The translations under genes and the position numbers were made by a program. Below are positions 11,727 to 23,741 of a stretch of 64,000 nucleotides of DNA, piece by piece. The first letter of the stretch is position 1, and each line of letters begins with the position of its first letter. The stretch comes from Epichloe hybrida (Eukaryota; Ascomycota; Sordariomycetes; Hypocreales; Clavicipitaceae): NCBI GenBank assembly GCA_019022495.1, contig JAFEKR010000006.1, forward strand, positions 3,162,001-3,226,000, given 5' to 3'. A model generated the notes under the pieces. It saw only the letters and a program-made list of their open reading frames with translations. It did no database searches and had not been told where the DNA came from.

Positions 11727-13898
11727 TGTACAGTGAGTGGCCTCTTCTTTCTTTGAAAAAAAATACCAGACAGTGAGTGACAGTTCTCATCAATCAACGC
11801 TGCCTCGAGCTGCGCTGCACTCACTGATGACTCATCACCGTGCGGCTGACTTGGCAGTTGCAGTCAACCTGGTTGTACATGGCTGCGCCGCTGGGTACGG
11901 CAACTTGTACATGTTTTGCCCTCGCCTACTAGACCATGCTCACATTTGTTATGTATGTAACCGTTTTGGGAGCGAGGGACTTTACCCGAGTTTCACACAC
12001 CCCCTTGGGCCCTCTAACAAACATCCTACGCCCGATCGTGATGACGACTCCAGAAGCAACTTGCACATATATCTCTCTTTCACAGACAGACGACAGACGA
12101 CGCCCCAGCAAGAGATGCAGCGGCGGCCCAGCCTACCAACCTGCAGCCTACATACATGTTTGTATTACCAAATAGCAGCTTGGCACTAAACTTCAACAGG
12201 AAGTAGGTGTGGCCAGGCCGCCGGGTACCTGACCGCTCAGATGTCAGGAACCATCAACTCGAGAGGCTCGCTGGCGCGCAGAGTTCAGTGGCCCGTGGGG
12301 TGGTGGCAGAGCAACAGCATGACTTGCGCAGCCCCTCAGTGGGCTTTGGGGGGGAGGGGGGGTTACACGGTAGGTACATGGGCACGTATGTACATATGTG
12401 CCCGAGGTTGTCGAGGGTGTCGAGGGCGTCCACGATGATTCCGTCGTTTGATGGGGCGGCTATTCGAGGCTTGTTTTGGTTCTAATTCTGATTTTGAAAT
12501 CCCCTGCTTCCACTCGTCTTCTTTTTTTTTCCGCGATCGCTGATGGATCGGGGGGCACCTGCTAAGCCTGATCAGCTCCTGTGCCCCCACTTCGTTGGTC
12601 TGGTGGTTGATCGTTGCCCTGTTGCCCTGTCTCGCGATGCATCAGCAGACGGGCAGAGATTTCTCTGCTGCATTCTTGGCCCGCCCCCGATGCAATCGTG
12701 GTTGGTTCCCCAGCTCGGCCATTCCCCCAGGTCTTTGTGAGTTTCAATTTCCTTCCCCAGCAGAAGTCCCTTGGTGGCTGGCCATCAGTTGCGGCTAAAA
12801 ACCACTTGAAGGGCGGTGGTCAAGCCCAACCATGGGCCGATGCATCGTGGGCTATCGAAAACATGGGACTGTACAGCACGCTGTTGAATTTTGGTGAAAC
12901 CCCTGATTTGTAGCATTTTAGGCCGTGCATTTGACTTCCGTTTTGCCAAATTCCATGTAGGCGTGACTACAAGTCTCTGCCGCTAACTCTAAACCGCACG
13001 GAGTAGTTTCAGGTGTTGTTGATATGAGAAAATTCAAGAATCCGCAACAAGTCAAGTGTTCATCCCTCTTGAAATGCGTGGTCAACAGGAAGCATATTGT
13101 TGACAAATTGAATTAATAGCCGTTTGTTAATAATACAAGGCCATGTTCGTGTGAGTCGTCAACTTCGTTGCAATGACCCGGCACACTGACCTCCGGCCCT
13201 CGCTTTTCACCAACCAGCCGGCCGCATTTCTGAAGGCAAATTTATGACAGGTGGACTCTGACAGACAGTCTTGCCCATTCAGCAAGTGCACATGTACCAT
13301 GGTACCATGGCCTTTTCAATGGCGTGCATGGCCTCCTCGTCTCTCTGGGAGCATCGCCTGTTTTACCGCTTGTTCGGCAACGAGCTACTATTATATCATG
13401 TACACCAAGACGTATGTAATCGCATTCGATTAAAGGTATGCATGCACGTGTTTTTTTTTCTTGATCAGGCTGCCTCTCTGGTTCTATCCATCCATCAGGC
13501 TCGTATAGTGTCTTTTTTTTTTTTTTTCTTACAGCGCAATAGTGCTCAAAGGTTCTTCTCCGCCGGCCTGTCAATTTCAGCACAGCTGGCACTAGATCGT
13601 GCAGGGGCTCCCCGCAATCCGCGGCTGATGAGGCGATCGGGTCGTCTTCTTCGTAATTTGCTTGCAGTTGGGAAAGTTGCTGAGGAAGGGTTGCTGGCCC
13701 CACTGCTGCCGGCTCAGCTCGGGCCAGTCAGACTACATGTGCGCTATCCCCTTCCCTAACTTGCAACTGATGTTTCTGTTAATACCCCCCGTTTCCTCCG
13801 TGCCAGGAGTGCCCTCGGCGGGCACAACGTTTGTGAACGCCGCCGCCTCGTCATATCGATTGTCGCAAACATTGATCACAATGTATCCCGCGTGTACA

Positions 13899-13930
13899 AT
13901 GCACATGCACATGCACATGCACATGCACAT
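13899..13930. repeat. ATGCAC microsatellite
   Basis: About five tandem copies of the hexamer ATGCAC in intergenic DNA. Simple-sequence repeat with no visible coding context. Confidence 0.8.
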
Positions 13931-15728
13931 TTCAAGCGCGCAAGCTCTGCATAGTCAGGGCCTCGTACCATTGGGCCAGTCTGGCTTGCACCTTGATGGC
14001 TTGGACCACCCAGAAATTCAATGCACTGCGCCTGGAATTGCGAGAATGAATTCTTTTCGTAATCCGAAACTCCACAACTCTAATTATTACACGGTCTGCA
14101 CGATCCGTGCGCTCCACCACAATGCAGAAAATGCAGGAAAATGATATCGCGGCTATTAGCTTCTTCGTGGCCTTATCCACACCCGAGTCGTCACTCATCC
14201 TGCCTCTTTCCTTACTGCAACAACTCAGGTCTCAACAGGGGAGGACGAAGATGACGAAGACGACGAAATGAGTAAATGGACCAGGTGGGCCCTTGGTCCC
14301 CAACCTAGCGCCGGCTATGGGATCACGAGGACATCAGGGAATGTAAAGAAAAGCCACCAGACGGCGTTTTTCCATCCCGTCAACTGTACTCCGTACTCGG
14401 TCCTTATTGACGAGATTTTGCGCCCTTTCCAGGTCCTTGCCTTGTCGTAGGTGCGTGTGTCTAACGAAGTACATACCTGGGACATCCCTGTGCATTGGGT
14501 CACGATGCTCGGATTCAATGCCACTTTCGGCACGCCCACTCGGTAGAGACACTTTTTACGTACAAGGAGGACACTCGATTCGATGGCTCGTCAAGCACCT
14601 CATCATCGCGTTTCGCACGTAACTTGGATACCCCCACTGGCCAAGCGGCCAGCATGGCAAATCAAGTTTTTATTTTCTATTTTTTATCTTTAATTTTTCA
14701 TGGACGGTGAGGTAGGTGCCGCAACAAGTACCACGTTGGCTGGACTTGGCAATGCAAGTCACAACCGTTGCATTCGGGATCCAGTATTCAATGTTTGCTG
14801 CCGGTTGAGACCCACACATATACGGAGTATTTTTATGGCATTTTCTTTATGTAGTTTCTGTACTAACTCCGCAGTCCGCACAAAGCTTTGACTGGAAGAT
14901 TTCTTATTCGCCGCCAACATCCCGACACAACAACTGTCTGAGACGTCTTATTATTACTGCGGATGACGGAAGGAAGGATGCTATTCACAGTGGGTGTACG
15001 TACATACATGCTGTGCTACGTCGGCAAGTCATGGCCGGGACTTCACGCACCCACTCCATACATGATCATGAACCATACTCCGTATTACATACATGCGTTC
15101 AATCATCGATTCATGTAACGGAGTATTGATTCCAGAGATGCCCGCCAAGCCTGATCATGCTGCATGCGTGCTGCAGCTGTTGATGCATCGCATCAAGCCC
15201 ACCAAACCAGACGGGTTTCATGTACAGCCTGAAGTGTGACGGTGCGCAACCTGGTCAGACTGGCTGGTTGTTGATGCCGGTACTTTTTGTCACTCAAAGA
15301 CGCCCCTTTCATTGTTCCCGGAAGGAAAGAAGGAAAAATTCGGGGTCCGTTTTCAGCTTTCAAGAGCCTCGGTAGGGTTGACAGCATTGCATCAGACGTG
15401 AGTATAACACTCAGAGATACAAGGGGGATGAATCATAAGAACAGCCTAGTGAAGAAACCACGGAAGTACGTCTGTGTAGAAAATTACACATGTAGAACGC
15501 AACCTCGAGTATGTACAGTGTAGTTGCTCGCGTCGGAGCACCGGCTTGCCTTGCGGCCCTGCCTCACTTCAATAATTAGTCAGGCCCGCTCCACTGACAA
15601 AAACCACTACGTCACAATTTTGACCAATTTCACCTTTTCGCCCAACATCCACCCCTGGCGTCCGAGTCCGAGTCGTGGTAGAATCGTCATCATCTTCACA
15701 GCTGCACCACCCCCATCTCCAAAGCCCA

Positions 15729-16913
15729 ATGCTCCGACCACGGGTAATTCGCCCCCTCACAAGGCTCGCAAGGGCATCAGCTCGCCCATCTGCGGCGTCA
15801 ACAGCCTGCCGGGCCCTCATCTCCACGACCCACAGACAATCTACCCGCGCGACCCAGGACTTTGACCTGAACAGGCTGAACAGCAAGCGCCGCGACTACG
15901 AGCAGAACCGCACCGCTTTCCTCGCCGCCGGTGCTATTGCTGGCATCGTCTCCTTCATCTATACAGCGTGGAAGCTGAACAAGGCGCTCAGCGCGCAGAC
16001 CGAAAAGGACAGGAATGCCGTGAAATGCGACGCGCCAATCCCCACCGAACCGTTCAGAACCGAGGCCGGTGAGAAGCGCAAGGTTGTGGTCCACGATGAA
16101 GATGGTCGCGAGATTGTCCCCACCGGACACAGTGTGGTTCCGGCCTTTCCTAGAACCATACATGTCGACATAGGTCCTGGCCCCGAGGCCGAGGGGTCGA
16201 CAACAAACGCACCCATCGCTGCCTCGATTACCAACAACGCCGGCACGGAATTCACCCTTGTCGGACTGGGAATGAGGACCGTGACATTCCTCGGCATTCA
16301 AGTATATCTAGTAGGCTTCTACGTGGCCACGCAAGATGTCGAGCGTCTCCAGCACTGCCTCGTGAAGAAGATTAATCCCTTAGCGACAACGCTCATCCCC
16401 ACTGAGAAGGACGCTCTCCGCAAGGCCCTGCGCGATCCTACCGAGGGAGAACAGACCTGGGACTCCATTTTGCGACAAGCCGGATGCCGCAGCGCCTTCC
16501 GAATCGTTCCTGTTCGCGACACCGACTTCCACCACCTCCGCGATGGCTTTGTCCGTGCTATTCAGGCCCGATCAGGCCGCGACAAGACATTCAATGACGA
16601 GGCTTTTGGCACGGCCATGAAGGACTTCAAGGCCTGCTTCAACCGGGGACAGGTTCCCAAGAAGAAAGAGCTGTTGTTGAGCCGAGACGCCCGCGGCAAG
16701 CTTGCCGTCATGTATGGCGAAGGAGACCTCAAGACCAGCGCTCCCAGGAGTCTGATGGGCACCATATCCGATGAGAGGCTATCTAGACTATTATGGCTCA
16801 ACTATTTGGCTGGAAGCAAGGTCGCTTCCGAGGGGGCCAGAGAAAACATTATCGAAGGAATCATGGAGTTTGTAGAGAGGCCCGTCGGCACCGTAGCCAC
16901 CCAGGTAGTGTGA
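15729..16913 (+). CDS. aim18: Aim18-like mitochondrial protein, chalcone isomerase fold
   Basis: Single-exon gene, 394 residues from ATG 15729. The open frame extends 54 bases upstream but without an ATG. The N-terminus MLRPRVIRPLTRLARASAR is basic and lacks acids, as expected for a mitochondrial targeting peptide. A hydrophobic segment follows (AFLAAGAIAGIVSFIY). The chalcone-isomerase-like domain starts near GTEFTLVGLGMRTVTFLGI and continues through VYLVGFYVATQDVERL to LRDGFVRAIQAR. This matches the Aim18/Aim46 family of fungal mitochondrial inner-membrane proteins, which share the isomerase fold but are not expected to act on plant flavonoids. Its molecular role is not established from sequence. 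The 3' end converges on the glutaredoxin gene, 332 bases away. Confidence 0.85.
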   Translation: MLRPRVIRPLTRLARASARPSAASTACRALISTTHRQSTRATQDFDLNRLNSKRRDYEQNRTAFLAAGAIAGIVSFIYTAWKLNKALSAQTEKDRNAVKCDAPIPTEPFRTEAGEKRKVVVHDEDGREIVPTGHSVVPAFPRTIHVDIGPGPEAEGSTTNAPIAASITNNAGTEFTLVGLGMRTVTFLGIQVYLVGFYVATQDVERLQHCLVKKINPLATTLIPTEKDALRKALRDPTEGEQTWDSILRQAGCRSAFRIVPVRDTDFHHLRDGFVRAIQARSGRDKTFNDEAFGTAMKDFKACFNRGQVPKKKELLLSRDARGKLAVMYGEGDLKTSAPRSLMGTISDERLSRLLWLNYLAGSKVASEGARENIIEGIMEFVERPVGTVATQVV

Positions 16914-17245
16914 AGTCAACAGATCCGAGCTGAACAAGTAAGGACAACAATTGTATGCTAAAAATAATTTTACAATCATGTGCAATCTGCACTTTAATGA
17001 CGAATGACGCGTTCTGGGGAGCTCTCCGCAGTTTAATTGTTTCCTGAATCACTCTGAAGTTTTTCTCTTATTGATTTTGGCAAGTGTTATTTATGCGAAA
17101 AGGTCCACTGCTACCCGTTTCTATGCTTTCTGCATCTATCAAAGTCGTGCTCTGGACAGAGTAGAATCACATCGTGGATCAGCCAACTCATTGTACAAAA
17201 GATTATAGTTGATCGAAAAAAAAAAATGCAAACTAGAGCATCGTC
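16914..17245. other. Short convergent intergenic region
   Basis: It lies between the 3' ends of aim18 (+) and grx1 (-). It should hold both 3' UTRs, with A/T-rich words near 16950-16975 and an A-run at 17217-17226. Nothing else is seen. Confidence 0.5.
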
Positions 17246-17846
<601 letters not shown>

Positions 17847-18710
17847 GGGAACGGGCGATGCGAGGGCTAAGCTGTTCCTACTGCGAGAACTATGGACTGG
17901 AATTTATACCTCTCCTTCATGCGGGAGTGTCCCGGGAAAGAGCGGGGGTGGGTGACTTGTCGACGTGTAACGTCAAAGGAAGATATGTCAAAGTGGTGAA
18001 TGGAATCAGTGGATTGGTGGTGTTTGGAGGGGCAGGTGGCACAGCCAGTCCATGATGCAATGGACGAGAGTCTACGAGATAGACAGACCCCGTTGCCGTA
18101 TCGAGACGGGTGGCAGGCCAGAGATTTGCTGATCTGAGGGCAACTATGCTGGGAGCACGCCCGAGACAGTGGGGATTTTTTTTAGCGGTGCTACATCAGT
18201 TAACAATTGATGTTCAAGGTGATTTACCAGTCCTTTCTCAATCCTCTGCGGAACGATAATTTCAGTGCTTCTTTCCTGCTTCTATTCATCGGCAAATTGC
18301 GAAAAATAAACTACGATATAGAGATATCCAATATCAAGGTGTTGGGAGTCGTTGCTGCTGTACAGGGTAGCATCACAAATACATGTTGATTCTTGAGCCA
18401 ATGCTTCGGCAAAGTGAGGATTCTACTGCAACAAAAAACATTTTCATTCATTGACAAGTCGAAAGCTATTCTTCGAGAATTATTTACTTCATCACCGAAC
18501 GAGTCGCATTCATTGCTCTCTGAACTTTGAATGTCACCCAGCCTTATGCTAGTCAACTTGCGTCATCACCTGACTTGGACGCCCCCCCTTGGGTTTGATT
18601 TTCTCGGCCCAAGGTGAGGACAGCATCTTCTCGATAGTAACCCGCTTTAGGGACCAGCACTACATATCGTGTGATACTCTCCCAGTCATCGATTAGGCGA
18701 ACGACACTCA
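17847..18710. other. Divergent promoter region, grx1 and BAG locus
   Basis: Divergent spacer between grx1 (-) and the BAG locus (+). I see no gene and no confident ATG-plus-intron combination that would provide a first exon for the BAG locus. Confidence 0.45.
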
Positions 18711-19843
18711 TTGGCGCACTCGATCTCATTTCGGCAGGATAGCCCAGATTCATTCAACTCGGTCGCCTTGCGCAACCTATCACGAATTGACGAACCGCAC
18801 CCCTCAGTCGTCATTGTCGCCTCGAAATATCGATGCGCTTCTCTCAACCCTCACCAAACGCTTCGATATAGCCCCCTCCTCGACCTCGATACGTATTATC
18901 TGTCGCAGAGCAAGGAGGTGTCCTGTTCAGGGTCACCCTCGCCACCCGACGACAAGGTGGATTCCAGCCAGCCCATCGCGGCATCCTCTGGTGCCCTCCA
19001 GAATCTGACTTCGTACCTCAACGGCACGCTGGCCAATCTCGGCACCGCTTTCCAGGAATCGAACGAGTACATATCCGAGACACTAGGTGTTCCACCGACT
19101 CTTGTCTACAGCAGCCTTGCTGCTCTCGTTGCCCTACCTTTGACCATGTCACGATAGCAAGCAATCTCGGAGTCACTTATCCAGCACATTTCCCAGCATA
19201 TTCAATCGGTGATGGAAAGCTACGTGTTAAAGATGTCCGCGAGCGCGTAGGGTTGATGATGGAACTGTCTGAACGAGCCACTCGTCGCATTAAGTTGTTG
19301 TACAAGGGCCGACAACTAAAGGAGCCTGCCGCTCCCGTTCGAGATTACGGCATCAAGAACAAGAGCGAGCTCATGGCGGTTCTTGCAGACATTGGGGACG
19401 AAAGTAGCCCTTCCGATGAAGAGATGGTCATTGTCGACGAAAGTCAGGCAGCTCGCCCCAAAAAGAGAAAGAACAAGAAAAAGAGAAGTAAGAGCAAAGG
19501 CGATGGTGAATCGGCCAGCAGTCCTCGCGACAGTACATCCAACATCGATGGAAATTCGCCAACTCCATTCGCAGGCCCCATGAAGCGACTTGACGAGCTT
19601 TCAACCAAATTCTCCACCGAGCTACATCCTCTGTGCAACGCCTACATTGCCGCGCCACCCTCGGACCCGAAGAAGCGCGACGAGGAGCACCGTAAGCTCT
19701 CGGAAACCGTGCTTCAGAACGTGCTACTGAAACTAGATGAAGTCGATACTGAAGGCGTCGCAGAAGTGAGAGCGGCAAGAAAAGAGCTGGTAAGAAGGGT
19801 TCAGGAAGTCCTTAAAGCTTTGGATGCAGCCAAAGCTAGTTAA
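18711..19843 (+). pseudogene. BAG-domain/ubiquitin-like co-chaperone locus, apparently disrupted
   Basis: Two adjacent frames look like halves of one Snl1/Bag-type Hsp70 nucleotide-exchange co-chaperone. The first half (open 18711-19157) has no ATG before its end and carries NEYISETLGVPPTLVY and a membrane-like segment ALVALPLTMSR, then TAG. The second half runs in another frame: VTYPAHFPAYSIGDGKL and RIKLLYKGRQLKEP are ubiquitin-like. A basic linker follows, then a BAG domain (MKRLDELSTKF, EEHRKLSETVLQNVLLKLD, VRAARKELVRRVQEVLKAL) to the stop at 19843. From memory of the family, about 50 residues normally join the two. Here only 23 bases do, with a frame change and no usable GT donor. Internal deletion in a gene copy is the simplest reading. 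A short BAG-only product from ATG 19256 remains possible. Confidence 0.65.
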
Positions 19844-20654
19844 AGTGCAGACGGCTGCCTTGGGGGGCAATTTCACCATGCAAGGACAAGAGACATACAG
19901 GGTTAGATTCGGTTTCCTACATCTTACCTGAAGGGAAAGTTGCATGGAAATGGTGAGCTCCACGATCATGACGACGCCCCGATGCAGATCATGTGGCATA
20001 AATTGCAATTGCAAAGCATCTGCAATCCAGCGTTCTTTGGGTTAACAAGATAGACCACTGAATTATTCGTGATGATGCCTCCTAGCCGAATTAGCCTTCT
20101 CAAACTAGGATACCTCTATACATTCAGACATTTACCTTGTCCCGAGACGAATACTCTTTGACCGAGGCGTTTAGCAGAATGCCGTGGAATGCCGCCGGCT
20201 GTGCCTCGTTTTGTAAGGCCCTTGCAGCAACAGAGAGTATGTCACTGCACACACAGGTCAAGGTTTTTTGCCTGGTAGCGGGGCAGGACCGCGCACGAAA
20301 TGCAGTTATCCGGCGAAACTCCGGCAAGCGCACAGCACATAGGTCTCGCAGCCCTAAGCCAATATATCACCTGTGAGCAGCGTTCGCTTGCCCCGAAAAT
20401 CCACTTAGCCACTTCAGGCTAGTGCGACTTGTTCCAAAGGCACAACGAGCCCTCAAGCGGAACTTGGATTTTCTCGTCGTCAATCACTATCGCGACCACT
20501 TCATCAACAACATCCTCGCCAAGGGACGACTAACCCCAGCAGCACAGTAGCAGATTCTCGCCGGTCAGGTTGGAGGATTTGTGTGTCTTCGACGTCGTCT
20601 GAGTAGTCGCCTACCTTTGTTTTCTCCCCGCCAGAATAAAAGAGAGCCGATACG
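19844..20654. promoter_or_regulatory. uL13 (L16) promoter region
   Basis: AGCCCTAA at 20350-20357 is the same telobox word found upstream of eL32, here about 300 bases before the uL13 start. The rest of the spacer holds the BAG-locus 3' region and a pyrimidine-rich stretch near the start codon. No other gene is supported. Confidence 0.45.
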
Positions 20655-21770
20655 ATGTCGTCGTCATTCGAGCCGGTTGTGAGTAAAATCATGGTCAACA
20701 CTCTTAAGCTTTATCATGGCACCGAAAATCCTGGGAAGTGCAGAAGAGAGGAAACACGGGCGAAAGAAGGCTTGCGCAGGCACATTGGACTGGATCAAGG
20801 AAATAGCCATCATCGAGGTGGGAATCTTATATCGTGTGCCTGCTGCATTGCCAGCTTGCCCATGCCGAGCTCTCGAGGACACTTCACAGGACAGCCAGAT
20901 TTGCGAGAACAGTCATGAGAAGGTTTCGGTGGCTAATGAAGCAATCCAGGTTGTCGTCGACGGCAAGGGCCACTTGCTGGGCCGTCTTGCCAGTATCGTC
21001 GCCAAGCAGCTCCTCAACGGCCAAAAGGTTGTCGTTGTTCGCTGCGAGGCTCTCAACATCTCTGGCGAGTTCTTCCGCTCTAAGCGTACGTTTTAATATA
21101 TATCATCAAATTTCCCCAACGCCATCTCTAGATGATGCGAACCGCCAAACCCTGACAGAGAACTGACTATCGCACAGTCAAGTACCACGCCTACCTGCGA
21201 AAGATGACCCGATACAACCCCACCCGTGGTGGTGAGTTTCTCCTTGTCTCTTCCTGAACGGCGCAGTTCGATTCATACTAACGCCCAAATCAAGGACCCT
21301 TCCACTTCCGCGCCCCCTCTCGAATCTTCTACAAGGCAGTCCGTGGCATGATGCCCCACAAGACCGCCCGCGGTGCTGCCGCCATGGAGCGCCTCAAGGT
21401 CTTCGAGGGTGTTCCCCCTCCCTATGACACTCAGAAGAAGATGGTTGTTCCCCAGGCTCTGCGCGTCCTTCGCCTGCAGCCCGGCCGCAAGTACTGCACT
21501 GTCGGCCGTCTGAGCCACGAGGTTGGCTGGAAGTACCAGGATGTTGTTGCTCGGTATGTCATGAGACACCCGTCTCTGCAGCACGTCTTCAGAACGCGAA
21601 GAAGAGATAAAGGAACTAACGATGGCAATAGCTTGGAGGAGAGGAGAAAGGCCAAGGGTGCCGCCTACTACGAGCGCAAGAAGGTTGCTGCTCGACAACT
21701 GTCCGATGCCAAGAAGAATGCCTCCGTCAAGGCCGAGACTGCGAAGGCCCTTGCGTCCTTTGGCTACTAA
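20655..21770 (+). CDS. rpl16: 60S ribosomal protein uL13 (L16/L13a), five exons
   Basis: Large-subunit ribosomal protein. Exons 20655-20678, 20950-21085, 21178-21231, 21295-21553 and 21632-21770 give 203 residues, the family length. Conserved blocks: [92 protein letters not shown] and [10 protein letters not shown], ending ASFGY. All phases close. The third intron ends in CAAG rather than CAG/TAG, with an ACTAAC branch point upstream. This shows that AAG acceptors are used in this genome. The first exon is only eight codons, followed by a 271-base intron. Confidence 0.96.
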
Positions 21771-23129
21771 ATTTAGCCATACATAGATACCCTTGATCAT
21801 GGCCATGGTCGAGGTTATAAAAAAAACACTTCGCATTTGTCTTTGTCCTTTCTCGTGCGGTTCATTAGATTGGCGCGGCGGTTCACGAACGGATTACACT
21901 TGATTTGCTGAGTGATGGCAAGGGCGGGGCGGCAGATGATAAAAAACAGGGCGGCGGCTGGTTCGTTTTGAAATGTTCTGCATGAATCTCTCGTCGTCGA
22001 AAAGAAACCGATGCCCAAAAACAAATAAAGCACAGCAACAAAAAAAATCACCAGGTCAAACGAATTACGTGTCACAGCAACGAAACAAAGAGTTGCATGA
22101 GCACGTGAGGACTACAACCGGATGAGTTCAGTGTTTGATGTCTGTGTTTGCGGATGGGTCAGACGATTCCGTTTTGACGACTCTTGAATTCATTTCTTTG
22201 GCCACCAAAGGAGGGAAAGGAACTTGAGGGATGTTACTGGTGTGCCACCGCAGTTTATTCTTCTTCTTCTACCTTGTGCCCCTGTCCAAGGAAGCCAATC
22301 TTACTACTTTCAGGATGGGTCCTTGATGAAAGGGTTAGTTGTTGGGAATTGGAGGGTATGAACAGATGGATTTATGGTACCTCTTCTCTCCACACCTGGG
22401 TTGAAAGGGTCCCTAGCATTTTGCGCCATGGGAGTAGAAAAAGGAATGATATTAATTTGCATGACAACTTCGCCTTCTTCTTCTTCTTCTTCTTCTTCAA
22501 AAATGTTAATCGTTGCTGTGTTAGTGCATTTGGTCGTGGTCAAATTGCAGTACGGAAAAAGTGATGTCACTTGATTTAGCGTGGGCATGTGGTTCTGTGC
22601 CACTGGTCAGGGCTTGGACCGTTGTCCTAATTGTCTTTTGTCCTATCAATATCTGAGACTGCATGTCTGCGAGGATTACAAGATCTTTGTCAATTAGGAT
22701 CCACACATGATATCGTCTCATGTCGACTTGAAGGAGCAAAATTCCGTCCCATTCTAGGCAGCTGCTATTACATATGTATATACACGACGACAAATTGGCC
22801 CACCTACGGGGTAGTGTGGGGGTTTCCAAATTCCCACACAGCATTACATAAACCCCGGGGGGCACGGCACGGGTCATGTGCAGATAAGATAACAGCGTTG
22901 CCAAAAGTTAAAAACGTCAAGTTGTCCTTCTGCGACCGGACGGAGGGGGGAGTTGTGTCGCAGGCGCCAAGCCAAGTTGACTGTAACTTGTCAAAACCTA
23001 ACTTAAAAAAAACCACCAGACTCAATTCCTTTCCTGTAAAGCCTTTGCCCATTCACCCCCCCTCTCCCTCCCCTTAGATAACATACCAAACAAAGAATTC
23101 CCGGACATCAAAACGCAAGAACCGCCATC
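21771..23129. other. Intergenic, uL13 3' region and sec72 promoter
   Basis: No supported gene. Contains a CTT triplet run near 22470-22498. The sec72 promoter should lie at the right end, where a CCCCTCTC-type pyrimidine tract sits about 70 bases before its ATG. Confidence 0.5.
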
Positions 23130-23741
23130 ATGTCGGACCTCGACCATTTCGACCTCCTCCCCATCCACATGGACCCCCAGTCCAAGTCCATCGGCGCAAG
23201 CAAATCCTCGCGCGCTCTCACCGCCGAACTCGAACAGCTCAACACGCTCCACCGCGCCCTCCTCAACCTGGACGCTGCCAACAACGCCGTGCCGCCGCCG
23301 CCCATCCCCGTCAACCCAAAACGCACCGGACAGGTCAGCAAGCTTCGCGACAACGGCAACGCCGAGTACCGCAAGGGCAAGTACGCCGACGCCGTGCGAC
23401 TGTACTCGCTAGGGATCCAAATGGCTCTCCAGCGACCCCTATGGGAACCCGCCGCGCTGGTCAGGGAAGAAGTGTCCGGTCTACTGGCAAACAGAGCCCA
23501 GGCACACATGGCGCTGCAGAACTGGCCCGAGGGTGCCGTCGATGCCGAAGCCAGCGTGGAAGCCAGACGGGTGGGCAACGCAAAGGGCTGGTGGAGGAGG
23601 GGAAAGTGCTTGATGGAAATGAGTCGCCTGGACGAGGCCAGGGAATGGGTCAAGCAAGGCCTGGAGGTGGAAGGCGAGGAGGCCGAGCTGGTGGGCTTGT
23701 TGAAAGAGATTGACGAATCGATTGGGAAGAACAAGATTTAA
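23130..23741 (+). CDS. sec72: Sec72-like TPR protein of the ER translocon
   Basis: Single-exon gene, 203 residues. It resembles fungal Sec72, the cytosolic TPR subunit of the Sec63 complex in post-translational protein import into the endoplasmic reticulum. The N-terminus (MSDLDHFDLLPIHMDPQSKS) and the motif PPPPIPVNPKRTGQVSKL, just before the TPR helices, are typical. TPR-like helices: KLRDNGNAEYRKGKYADAVR (about 71-90), LANRAQAHMALQNWPEGAVD (about 119-138), and AKGWWRRGKCLMEMSRLDEA (about 152-171). No signal peptide or membrane span, as expected. ATG 23130 begins the conserved N-terminus. Confidence 0.85.
   Translation: MSDLDHFDLLPIHMDPQSKSIGASKSSRALTAELEQLNTLHRALLNLDAANNAVPPPPIPVNPKRTGQVSKLRDNGNAEYRKGKYADAVRLYSLGIQMALQRPLWEPAALVREEVSGLLANRAQAHMALQNWPEGAVDAEASVEARRVGNAKGWWRRGKCLMEMSRLDEAREWVKQGLEVEGEEAELVGLLKEIDESIGKNKI

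Larger units (their letters stand above)
10915..15728. other. 4.8 kb intergenic region without a supported gene
   Basis: It holds the gdh2 promoter (left), the aim18 promoter (right) and a long interior in which every open frame is short and unlike known families. It carries repeated ACGGAGTA octamers, a 5-unit ATGCAC microsatellite near 13899-13930, T-runs at 13450 and 13512, and many short CATGTAC/ACATACATG-like words. No confident tRNA or rRNA was recognised. Confidence 0.5.

Noticed and set aside
13242..13759. Overlapping long frames on both strands in the 4.8 kb gap
   Set aside because: They run through T-runs and simple repeats, lack family resemblance, and the two strands contradict each other.
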